The notes under the pieces were generated by a model. That model worked only from the letters and a program-made list of their open reading frames with translations. It was not told the DNA's origin and did not search any database. Below, in pieces: positions 53,328 to 60,683 of a DNA stretch of 64,000 nt (its first letter is position 1; each line of letters starts with the position of its first letter). The stretch covers positions 1 to 64,000 of the forward strand of contig CALBLK010000006.1 in the NCBI GenBank assembly GCA_937895845.1, written 5' to 3'. A program made the position numbers and the translations under genes. The DNA comes from an uncultured Prevotella sp. Its GTDB lineage: Bacteria; Bacteroidota; Bacteroidia; Bacteroidales; Bacteroidaceae.

Positions 53328-55493
53328 TCAGCGCACCACCTTGCCGGCTTCGGCATTGCGGTACCACTCAGTGTTCTGGCCGGCCGACTGGTTCCAGCCG
53401 GCAAATGCGGGATAGGCTTTCTCGATGCCCACGCGCTCCAGGGGCCACGCCCATGTTCCGGGCACGCAGATCATCTGCGGCACGCTGCCCTTGGCGGGGG
53501 CTGTGATGGTCACGGCCTCCTCGCCCTGCACGGCCACGCTGAAGCCACCCATGTTGTCGGCCATCGAGAAGTTGGCGTCCACGGTGACGGTGAGCGGCTG
53601 CCCTGCTGCGCCGCGGCTTTCGGTGTTGAGCATGGTGTTTGCGGGCGCCTTAGGGTCGATGAGGGCGTGAATCTCGCCCAGCGTGCCGGCGCCGTGGCAG
53701 ATGTTGGCTGGCAAGGTGCCGCCGGCTGCCAGCGGCGTTACGGTGGCTGTGGTCTCTCCGGCCACGTGGCTCACGCTGAACACCACGTCGTTGAAGTCGT
53801 AGTCGTCGGTGGAGCCGAGGTCCTCACAGGCCACGATCCACTCCTCGGGCTGTGCTGCGGGGTCGTCGCCGGGCACTTCAATCACGCTGTCAGTGTCAAC
53901 GCTGCCCTTCACGAGGAACACCATGTCGTTGAGGTCCTCGTCGTTTCCGCCGTCCTCAAAGCCCATGTACACGTTGCCGTTGTAGTTCCACATGGCGGCC
54001 TTCATGGCACCACGCGACTTGTCTTCGGGCTGCTGCCCTGTGTAGTGGTTGAAAGGCCCGTAATAGTGGCCTATCTCCTTGTTCAGCGCGGGCGTGCCAT
54101 AGTTGAAGTAGCCCGGGTCGCAGCGGTAGGTCGGGTTGTCGATGCTGCCCACGTTCATGACGAAGAACTCGATGTGGACGCCGGCGGGGAAGGTGTAGGA
54201 GGCGGGGTCGCCGTAGCTGTCGCCAAAGTAGACGGCGCGGTAGGTCGAGCCGTAATACATGGTGGCGGCGCAGTTGTCGTAAGCCTCAGTGCCCTCCTGG
54301 TAGTATTGCAGGTCGCCCACCTCCTTCGGCAGTCCGTTGTCGGAGCTGATGGCCTGGGTGCGGTCGGCGTCGCGGAAGATGTTTTTCGAGGGGCGCGCGT
54401 CACCGATAAGGATGTAGCGCGGGGCGGCGGCGGGGTCCTGCCCGTCGCGGTAATAGAAGTAGCCAAACACGTTTGCGTTGACCGTTCCTCCATAGATGAG
54501 GGGCAGCTGTATCTCGGTCTCGCCCTCGGTGGTGATGGCTGCGCCGCGCTCAATCTTGTCTACGTCGTAGCCCTCGAGCTGCTTCTTGGCGTCACTCCAG
54601 TAGACACACTGCTCGGCGAAGAACTTTTCCGGCCCGAAGAGTCCGTAGCACTGGCCCAGCTTCCACGGCTGCGCGGCGGTTGCTGCGACGTTGTCGAGCT
54701 TGTAGAAGTCGGGATAGAAGCCGATGGGCGTTGTTTTCTGGCGGTCCAGGGTCTTTGTCTGGCTGTTCCACGCGCCGCTGTACTGCAGCGCGCCGTTGCG
54801 CACGCCGTTGAAGCACCAGAAGCCCTCGCTGTCAAGCGTTCCCCCGACCCACTGTCCGCCGGAGTAGAGGTAGATGACGCCGTTTACCATCTTGAAGGTG
54901 TTGTCCTTGCTCCACACATAGAACGGGGTGCTCTCGGTCACCGCGCCGGCATCGGGGGTGTAGGTGGCCGAGCTGAGGGTCACCTTGCCGCCCACCGTCA
55001 CGGGGCATGCCTCACCCAGCCGCCTGGGGGCGGCGGCCCGGCGCGCCGCCCTTGCCGCGGGTGCGCCGCCAACGGTCACGCGCCCGCCGTCAATGTTGTA
55101 GAAGCCGCTGGCCGCGAGATGCCTTCCCACGCGCACGGTGGCATAGACCTGCGTGAGGTCCTTGGCCACGTCAAAGGATACCGAGGGCGTTGCGGCGCTC
55201 ACTGCCGTGCGCGCCAGCAGCCGTCCGCTGTTGGTGGTAAAGGGGTTGTCGGTGTAAATGCGGAGTTCGCCACCTGCGGGCGGCAGGGCCGTGCCCACGG
55301 TGGCGGTCACCTGCGTGGCCATGTTCCAGTCCTGTGCGGGGTCAACGGCACCAAACTTGCCGGTCCAGTTGGCAGCATACTCCCTGGCAGCGCGGTCAGG
55401 GTCATAAACATCTGTCTCATGGCAGGCGGTCATCATCGCTGTGGCAGCCAACAAGGCTGGCACAAGTCTGCGGTTGTCAAAACAAATCTTCAT
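53328..55493 (-). CDS. LruC-domain surface lipoprotein
   Basis: A 721-residue predicted lipoprotein with the lipobox MMTAC (Cys24). The middle is a long beta-rich region with Tyr-, Gly- and Asn-rich strands. Two Asp-rich segments, DGGNDEDLNDMVFLVKG and LGSTDDYDFNDVVFSVSH, are the LruC-domain signature and look like calcium-binding loops. The C-terminal 100 residues follow LruC. Such proteins are exported, often surface-exposed and of unknown function. Single gene with its own promoter and a leader containing a stem-loop; a strong hairpin lies just downstream. Confidence 0.82.
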   Translation of the reverse strand: MKICFDNRRLVPALLAATAMMTACHETDVYDPDRAAREYAANWTGKFGAVDPAQDWNMATQVTATVGTALPPAGGELRIYTDNPFTTNSGRLLARTAVSAATPSVSFDVAKDLTQVYATVRVGRHLAASGFYNIDGGRVTVGGAPAARAARRAAAPRRLGEACPVTVGGKVTLSSATYTPDAGAVTESTPFYVWSKDNTFKMVNGVIYLYSGGQWVGGTLDSEGFWCFNGVRNGALQYSGAWNSQTKTLDRQKTTPIGFYPDFYKLDNVAATAAQPWKLGQCYGLFGPEKFFAEQCVYWSDAKKQLEGYDVDKIERGAAITTEGETEIQLPLIYGGTVNANVFGYFYYRDGQDPAAAPRYILIGDARPSKNIFRDADRTQAISSDNGLPKEVGDLQYYQEGTEAYDNCAATMYYGSTYRAVYFGDSYGDPASYTFPAGVHIEFFVMNVGSIDNPTYRCDPGYFNYGTPALNKEIGHYYGPFNHYTGQQPEDKSRGAMKAAMWNYNGNVYMGFEDGGNDEDLNDMVFLVKGSVDTDSVIEVPGDDPAAQPEEWIVACEDLGSTDDYDFNDVVFSVSHVAGETTATVTPLAAGGTLPANICHGAGTLGEIHALIDPKAPANTMLNTESRGAAGQPLTVTVDANFSMADNMGGFSVAVQGEEAVTITAPAKGSVPQMICVPGTWAWPLERVGIEKAYPAFAGWNQSAGQNTEWYRNAEAGKVVR

Positions 55494-55547
55494 TTCTCTC
55501 TATCTTTAAATCGGTTGTTCCCTAATAGACACTTCACTCGCGCCAAA

Positions 55548-55589
55548 GGCTATCCGCACTTCTTTCACCTTATAATATAAGGGATAGCC
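55548..55589 (-). promoter_or_regulatory. Stem-loop in the LruC lipoprotein leader
   Basis: GGCTATCC (55548-55555) pairs with GGATAGCC (55582-55589); an inner palindrome CCTTAT-AAT-ATAAGG lies at 55568-55582. It falls in the roughly 110-base 5' leader and may be a regulatory RNA structure or a protein-binding site. Confidence 0.5.
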
Positions 55590-55608
55590 AGATGCGACTT
55601 ATTTTTTG

Positions 55609-55616
55609 CAAAGATA
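55609..55616 (-). promoter_or_regulatory. -7 promoter element of the LruC lipoprotein
   Basis: TATCTTTG on the minus strand in an AT-rich divergent region. Confidence 0.7.
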
Positions 55617-55681
55617 AGCAAATAATTGTTACTTTGTACAGATATATTTGTTAAAAAAAGCTGATTTAACCATTTTTTTAC

Positions 55682-55689
55682 TATGTTTG
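55682..55689 (+). promoter_or_regulatory. -7 promoter element of the phosphate butyryltransferase gene
   Basis: TATGTTTG matches TAnnTTTG and contains the ATG at 55683, so translation more likely starts at the ATG at 55707. Confidence 0.6.
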
Positions 55690-55706
55690 CAAAAAGAGCA
55701 CACACG

Positions 55707-56633
55707 ATGGAGACACTGAGAGACTTCACCTTTCTTCAGTCGCGGCTGGCCTCAGGCCGCCCGCGCAAGGCAGTAGCCCTGGCCTGTCCGCACGACAGCC
55801 ACACCGAGTATGTCATTGAGCGCGCACTCCGCGAGGGCTTCGCGCGCTTCACCCTGGCCACATGCCGGCCACTGAGCGCCCACCTGGCCGCCGTGGCCGA
55901 GGCCAACAGCGCGTGGGTGCGCGTGATTGCGTGCGCCGACGCTGCCGAGGCCTCGCGACGGGCCGTCGCCGAGGTGCGCCAGGGACGGGCCGGCGTGCTG
56001 ATGAAAGGCACGGTGAACACCGACGTGCTGCTGCACGCCGTGCTCGACAAGCGGGCGGGACTGCTGGAGCCGGGCCGCGTGATGACCCACATCGCCGTGG
56101 CACACATCCCGGCCTTCCCGCGGCTGCTGGTGTTCTCTGACGCGGCGGTCATCCCGCGGCCCTCGCTTGAGCAGTTTGACGCCATCGTGCGGGCATGCGC
56201 CGCCAGCTGCCGCCGCCTGGGCGTCGCCAAGCCGAAGATTGCGCTCACCCACTGCACGGAAAAGGTGAGCCCGCGCTTCGAGAACACGCTGTACTACATG
56301 GAACTGAAGCGCCGGGCGGAGCGCGGCGACTATGGCAGCGCGGTGGTCGACGGGCCGATGGACGTGAAGACGGCCCTCGACGCGGAGAGCGCGGCCATCA
56401 AGGGCATCCACTCGCCGGTGGCCGGACAGGCCGACGTGCTGGTGTTCCCCAACATCGAGGCCGGCAACACCTTCTACAAGACCGTCACGCTGCTGGCCGG
56501 CGTCACCGTCGCCGGATGGCTCACGGGCACGGTGGTGCCCATCGTGGTGGCCTCGCGCGCGGACTCCGAGCAGTCCAAGTTCTTCAGCCTGGCGCTGGCC
56601 TGTGTCGGGGGCGGAGACGCAGATCAAAGGTGA
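55707..56633 (+). CDS. Phosphate butyryltransferase-like (phosphate acyltransferase)
   Basis: A 308-residue phosphotransacylase-fold protein of the Ptb type, which interconverts butyryl-CoA (or another acyl-CoA) and butyryl-phosphate. VLMKGTVNTDVLLHAVL, the VMTHIAVAHIP segment and the C-terminal VLVFPNIEAGNTFYKT plus SRADSEQSKFFSLALA are family motifs. In many Bacteroidales this gene is followed at once by butyrate kinase; here no kinase gene follows. The alternative start at 55683 would add eight residues. Cytoplasmic; role in butyrate, isobutyrate or other acyl metabolism is uncertain. Confidence 0.88.
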   Translation: METLRDFTFLQSRLASGRPRKAVALACPHDSHTEYVIERALREGFARFTLATCRPLSAHLAAVAEANSAWVRVIACADAAEASRRAVAEVRQGRAGVLMKGTVNTDVLLHAVLDKRAGLLEPGRVMTHIAVAHIPAFPRLLVFSDAAVIPRPSLEQFDAIVRACAASCRRLGVAKPKIALTHCTEKVSPRFENTLYYMELKRRAERGDYGSAVVDGPMDVKTALDAESAAIKGIHSPVAGQADVLVFPNIEAGNTFYKTVTLLAGVTVAGWLTGTVVPIVVASRADSEQSKFFSLALACVGGGDADQR

Positions 56634-56702
56634 GCGCACCCACCACGCGCTTGACTTATGTCAACAAAAGGTGCCTTTTCGCCGAAAAACAGGCCGGACT
56701 GC

Positions 56703-56733
56703 TTGTGTGTACGCGCACAAACGGTTATCTTTG
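56703..56733 (+). promoter_or_regulatory. Promoter of the small membrane-peptide unit
   Basis: TTG (56703-56705), a 20-base spacer and TATCTTTG (56726-56733): a perfect Bacteroidetes promoter with no large gene behind it. Confidence 0.8.
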
Positions 56734-56798
56734 CAATGTGTTCGCGAGAACATTTCTTATTCATTAGGTTAGTAGTTAATAGATTTAAGGTAAAGATT

Positions 56799-56894
56799 AT
56801 GTTATTAGATTTTCAAACAGCGGGCTTGTTGGTGGCCGCATTTGCAGTGACAGCGCTCTGCGTCTTCACGCTGGTGCACACCAACATCCGTTAA
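56799..56894 (+). CDS. 31-residue single-span membrane peptide
   Basis: ATG at 56799 encodes 31 residues: a short MLLDFQTA head, one hydrophobic span (GLLVAAFAVTALCVFTLV) and an HTNIR tail. The unit has its own perfect promoter (56703-56733), a roughly 60-base leader and a terminator 7 bases after the stop, making a transcript of about 200 bases. That arrangement supports a real gene, or a small RNA that happens to include the frame. It is too short for ordinary gene calling. No homology is recognised; it is unlike KdpF in context, since no kdp genes are near. Confidence 0.65.
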   Translation: MLLDFQTAGLLVAAFAVTALCVFTLVHTNIR

Positions 56895-56900
56895 AGGAAA

Positions 56901-56934
56901 CGCGGGGTGAGCGATTCATACCGCGCTTTTTTTT
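56901..56934 (+). terminator. Terminator of the small membrane-peptide unit
   Basis: CGCGG (56901-56905) pairs with CCGCG (56921-56925) across a 15-base loop, followed by C and eight T residues. Confidence 0.8.
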
Positions 56935-57747
56935 GCCCTTTAGCCAACCGCCCCGCGCAGCGGACAGTCTCACATGGGCCGGAGCCGCCGCCCAGACGAA
57001 GCCATGCAAGTGCATTTAGGCAACGGAGACGATGCCAAAAGGCGGTTCACCGGGGGGGTGCTTTTATTATTATTTATTAACAATAAGACCTTTCCGCTTT
57101 AACATTTCACTTTGCTTCATCCGGGCAGGAGCCACGCCCCATCCCACGCCAGGGCAACCGGGACAATCCTCAAGCAAGCGTTCCGAATGGCCGCTTTGGC
57201 GGCACCGGCGTCGGCAGCCGCGCGACTGCCCGGGCCGGATGCACCGTCTTGGCGCGCCATCCGCACCATTCCGCAGTGCCAGACGGGCGGTTCCGCCACA
57301 CCGCCAGGCCCATATAGGCACGCCAAACAGTCCGTCTTGCACAGCCGGACAGCCGCAATCCATGCACGAAAAACTGCACATTGGCAACAGGAAACGCGCA
57401 GCGCGTTCACCGCCAGCCACTTGTCAATGCACACGCAGGAGCGCGACATTTTCGGCCAGCGGCCGGCAAGTTCTGAAAAACGCAAAATTCTGATGAACAA
57501 GAGCGGATTTTCGGATAAGAAAATTAAGGATTGAAAGGATTTTTAACACAATGCAAACAAAACGGGAAAGGGCAAACGTCCGCCTTTGCCAAGGGCACGG
57601 CGCGCCCCGCGGCGCAAAGGCAGCAGCCGGGGGGAGGCCGCAGGGAGCAGCCGGAACCGGGCGTGCAGACCCCCCGTGACAGGCATCCAAAATAGTAATT
57701 TTACTTAATAAAAGGGGCAAACATAAGGCTTTTTGCAGAAATGTGAT
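56935..57747. other. Long non-coding stretch
   Basis: About 800 bases without a credible gene. It contains an AT-rich patch (57062-57085), the 22-bp repeat array at 57253, another AT-rich patch (57480-57560) and a GC-rich block (57590-57680). Open frames here are short and change codon character with the local composition. I see no tRNA, rRNA or CRISPR. Confidence 0.6.
57253..57364. repeat. Degenerate array of the 22-bp palindromic repeat
   Basis: Units begin at about 57253, 57274, 57296, 57319 and 57340, with lengths 21, 22, 23, 21 and 25. Two keep the family core (GCCAGACGG..CGGTTCCG and CGCCAAACAG..CCGTCTTG). It is clearly related to the arrays at 11779 and 29397 but more decayed. Confidence 0.65.
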
Positions 57748-57755
57748 TAAATTTG
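57748..57755 (+). promoter_or_regulatory. -7 promoter element of the envelope-biogenesis operon
   Basis: TAAATTTG matches TAnnTTTG, 27 bases before the ATG at 57782. Confidence 0.7.
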
Positions 57756-57781
57756 CACGCTAAACATTAGATTTCGCATAG

Positions 57782-59215
57782 ATGAAACAACTTTTCCTGA
57801 CACTGTGCCCCATGCTGGCAACGGCTTTTCTGCTCTCGTCGTGCCTGGACAACGACACCGACGAGGTGGCACTCTACGACGACACGGCCATCACCTCATT
57901 CAGCCTGACAGGCGCAAATCTCGTGAAGCACACCGTGGGCTCAGGCGGAAGGGATTCCATCTATACCATCAGCGGCGCGACAACCGTGTCGGCCATCAAG
58001 TTCCACATTGACCAGGTGAACAGGCGCATCTACAACACCGAGAAGCTGCCCATGAACGTCGACGTGTCGAAAATGCTCTGCTCCATCGGCACGCGCAACA
58101 ACGGCGTGCCGTTCATCGAGCCGCTGGAGCCGGGCGACATCACGTATGTCTCGACGACAGACTCGCTTGACTTCTCCGAGCGGCGCGTGGTGCGCGTCTA
58201 CTCTTCCAACGGCGCGGCCTACAGCGCCGACACCATCTACGTGTACCGCCACACCGAGGACGGCGACGCCTTCGTGTGGACACGCATGGCCGACTGCCCG
58301 CAGCTGGCCGGAGCCGAGGCGCTCAGGGCCGCCGCAATAGGCGGAAGGACGGTGGCGCTGGTGGCCAAGGGCGGGCAGACACTGGTCATGGAGGCTCCGC
58401 AGGAGACCGGCGGCAGCTGGGGCGACCCCCTGGCCACACTGGGCGGCGGGGCATGGCGCAACGCCACCGTGCGCAACGACTCGCTCTTTGTGCTCGACGG
58501 CACGGCGCTCAAGGCGAGCGCCAACGGACAGCACTTCAGCACCATTGCCGGCGCAGCGGAACTCCGCAGGCTCACCGGCTGCTCGTCAAGGGAGCTCTAC
58601 GGGCAGGGGGCGGACGGACAGCTCCTGGTGTCGGCCGACGGCGGGCGCACATGGCAGCCGGACAGCATGGCCTACGAAGACCGGGAGGACAGTCTGCGGC
58701 TGGCCATACAGCTGCCCACACGCGACGTGACATGCCTGGGACGCCCCAGCAGCTACATGGCCCAGTCGGACTACGTGGTGATGGCGGGCAACCGCGATGT
58801 GACACAGGAGGACTTCAAAAGTGACCGCAACGCGCGCACATGGCGCAAGATTGTGGACTACGCCAATGGCCGGCCGCAGGGCCGGTGGATATGCACCAAC
58901 GAGTATGACGAGTCAAAGTGGCCGCTGCCGGCCATGGAGGACCTGCAGCTCTTCGCCTACGACGGCGCACTGATGGCCATCGGCGGCAAGGGCACGGGGG
59001 CCTGCGCCGTGGAGGCATACAGCAGGATTTACGAGAGCCGCGACGGCGGCATCACCTGGAAAAAGGCCGCACAGGTGGCCCTGCCCGGCGGCATGGGCGC
59101 ACGGCCCACGGCAATGGGCGTGACCGTGGACGCCGACAACTATATCTGGCTGTTCTGCGGCGGCACCGGCGAGGTGTGGCGCGGACGGCTGAACAGACTG
59201 GGATGGAACGAATGA
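57782..59215 (+). CDS. DUF6242-type surface lipoprotein
   Basis: A 477-residue predicted lipoprotein with lipobox LLSSC (Cys21). An N-terminal beta domain (about 30-160) is followed by a propeller-like region (about 165-475) with BNR/Asp-box repeats SADGGRTW and SRDGGITW. It matches the DUF6242 proteins found just upstream of uppS-bamA in Bacteroidales; the function is unknown, but the placement suggests a role at the outer membrane. First gene of the operon; its stop overlaps the next start (ATGA). Confidence 0.85.
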   Translation: MKQLFLTLCPMLATAFLLSSCLDNDTDEVALYDDTAITSFSLTGANLVKHTVGSGGRDSIYTISGATTVSAIKFHIDQVNRRIYNTEKLPMNVDVSKMLCSIGTRNNGVPFIEPLEPGDITYVSTTDSLDFSERRVVRVYSSNGAAYSADTIYVYRHTEDGDAFVWTRMADCPQLAGAEALRAAAIGGRTVALVAKGGQTLVMEAPQETGGSWGDPLATLGGGAWRNATVRNDSLFVLDGTALKASANGQHFSTIAGAAELRRLTGCSSRELYGQGADGQLLVSADGGRTWQPDSMAYEDREDSLRLAIQLPTRDVTCLGRPSSYMAQSDYVVMAGNRDVTQEDFKSDRNARTWRKIVDYANGRPQGRWICTNEYDESKWPLPAMEDLQLFAYDGALMAIGGKGTGACAVEAYSRIYESRDGGITWKKAAQVALPGGMGARPTAMGVTVDADNYIWLFCGGTGEVWRGRLNRLGWNE

Positions 59216-59901
59216 CAGCCGCACGGCTCGCCATACTGGCGGCAGTCCTGCTCGCCACCCTGGGGGCAGGGGCGCAGGAAGACCCGGAATACCGGGCCGA
59301 GATTGGCGGCGGACTGGGACTGGTGACCTATCAGGGCGACTTCAGCGGCAGCCTGTCCAAGAACGCGCAGCCGCTGTACGCGGCCATGGCAAAGTACCGC
59401 CTCAACCCGCGCATGGCACTGGGCCTGCGCGTGAGCCACGGCAAGCTGAAAGGCTCGACAGACGGGGTGAAGACATGGTACCCGGGCATACACGGCGCCA
59501 AGGCTGACTTCAGCAACGCGGTGACCGACGCGAGCGTGACCTACGAGTACAACTTCTGGCCCTACGGCACGGGGCGCGAATACCGCGGGGCGCAGCCCCT
59601 CACGCCCTACATCGCACTGGGACTGGGACTCACCGTGGGCAAGAACAGCGGCGGAACGGTGGTGGCCACCGGCCTTCCGCTGGGACTGGGGGTGAAATAC
59701 AAGCTGACCGCGCGGCTGAACCTCAGCGCGGAGTGGATGATGCACTTCACCACGAGTGACAAGCTCGACGGCGTGGCCGACCCCTACGGCATCAAGAGCA
59801 GCGGCATGTTCAAGAACACCGACTCTTACAGCATGCTCCAGGTGTCGCTCTCGTATGACATCTGGGCCAAGTGCAAGACGTGCAACAACGACAGAGACTG
59901 A
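59212..59901 (+). CDS. DUF6089-type outer-membrane beta-barrel protein
   Basis: A 229-residue exported protein with a signal peptide (about 1-18, ending AGAQ) and amphipathic strands (YRAEIGGGLGLVTYQGDF, VTYEYNFWPYGTG, TPYIALGLGLTVG) typical of small barrels of the DUF6089 group. The C-terminal strand ends SLSYDIWAK, followed by an odd Cys-containing tail CKTCNNDRD. It starts within the stop of the upstream gene and lies 23 bases before uppS. Confidence 0.85.
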   Translation: MTAARLAILAAVLLATLGAGAQEDPEYRAEIGGGLGLVTYQGDFSGSLSKNAQPLYAAMAKYRLNPRMALGLRVSHGKLKGSTDGVKTWYPGIHGAKADFSNAVTDASVTYEYNFWPYGTGREYRGAQPLTPYIALGLGLTVGKNSGGTVVATGLPLGLGVKYKLTARLNLSAEWMMHFTTSDKLDGVADPYGIKSSGMFKNTDSYSMLQVSLSYDIWAKCKTCNNDRD

Positions 59902-59924
59902 CAACCGACAACACAGGACACAAT

Positions 59925-60683
59925 ATGAACACTGACCATAACGCACCGGACATGCAACGCATACCGCGGCACATCGCCATCATCATGGACGGCAACGGAC
60001 GCTGGGCGGCCGCACGCGGAAAGGAGCGCAGCTACGGCCACCAGGCCGGAGTGGAGGCCGTGAGGCGCATCACCTCGGAGTGCACGCGGCTGGGGGTGGA
60101 CTACCTCACGCTCTACACCTTCTCGACGGAGAACTGGAACCGCCCCGACGACGAGGTGGCCGCACTGATGGGCCTGGTGCTCTCGTCGCTCGAAGACGAG
60201 ATATTCATGAAGAACAACGTGCGGTTCCGCGTGATTGGCGACACGGCACGCCTGCCCAAGGCGGTGCTCGACAAGCTGCGCGAGACGGAGGAGCACACGG
60301 CGGCCAACACGGCCATGACCATGGTGGTGGCACTGAGCTACTCGTCGAAATGGGAGATCGCCAAGGCCGCGCGCGACATCGCCACGGAGGTGCGGCAGGG
60401 ACGGCTCGACCCGGACAGCATCACCGAGGACACCGTGAACAGCCACCTGGCCACCAGCTTCATGCCCGACCCCGAGCTGCTCATCCGCACCGGCGGCGAG
60501 CTGCGCATATCCAACTTCCTGCTGTGGCAGATAGCCTACTCGGAACTGTACTTCTGCGACACCTTCTGGCCCGACTTCGGCGAGGAGGAGCTGCACAGGG
60601 CCATCAGGAGCTTCCAGAACCGGCAGCGCCGGTTCGGCAAGACCGAGGCGCAGGTGGAGAACGAAGACACGTGCAAACAATGA
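59925..60683 (+). CDS. uppS: Isoprenyl transferase (undecaprenyl diphosphate synthase)
   Basis: A 252-residue cis-prenyltransferase that makes the C55 lipid carrier for peptidoglycan and other surface glycans. IAIIMDGNGRWAAARG holds the catalytic Asp; TLYTFSTENWNRP and the C-terminal RTGGELRISNFLLWQ are family motifs. The open frame extends upstream over the DUF6089 gene; the ATG at 59925 gives the normal length. Its stop overlaps the bamA start (ATGA), so the two are coupled. Cytoplasmic, membrane-associated. Confidence 0.96.
   Translation: MNTDHNAPDMQRIPRHIAIIMDGNGRWAAARGKERSYGHQAGVEAVRRITSECTRLGVDYLTLYTFSTENWNRPDDEVAALMGLVLSSLEDEIFMKNNVRFRVIGDTARLPKAVLDKLRETEEHTAANTAMTMVVALSYSSKWEIAKAARDIATEVRQGRLDPDSITEDTVNSHLATSFMPDPELLIRTGGELRISNFLLWQIAYSELYFCDTFWPDFGEEELHRAIRSFQNRQRRFGKTEAQVENEDTCKQ

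Noticed and set aside
57032..57493. Open frames of about 115-153 residues on both strands
   Set aside because: They cross the 22-bp repeat array, whose period is not a multiple of three, and have Arg/His/Pro/Cys-rich composition.
57600..57680. Possible 4.5S (SRP) RNA
   Set aside because: A GGAGCAGCC stretch resembles the SRP core, but the tetraloop is not of GNRA type and the flanks do not form the long hairpin.
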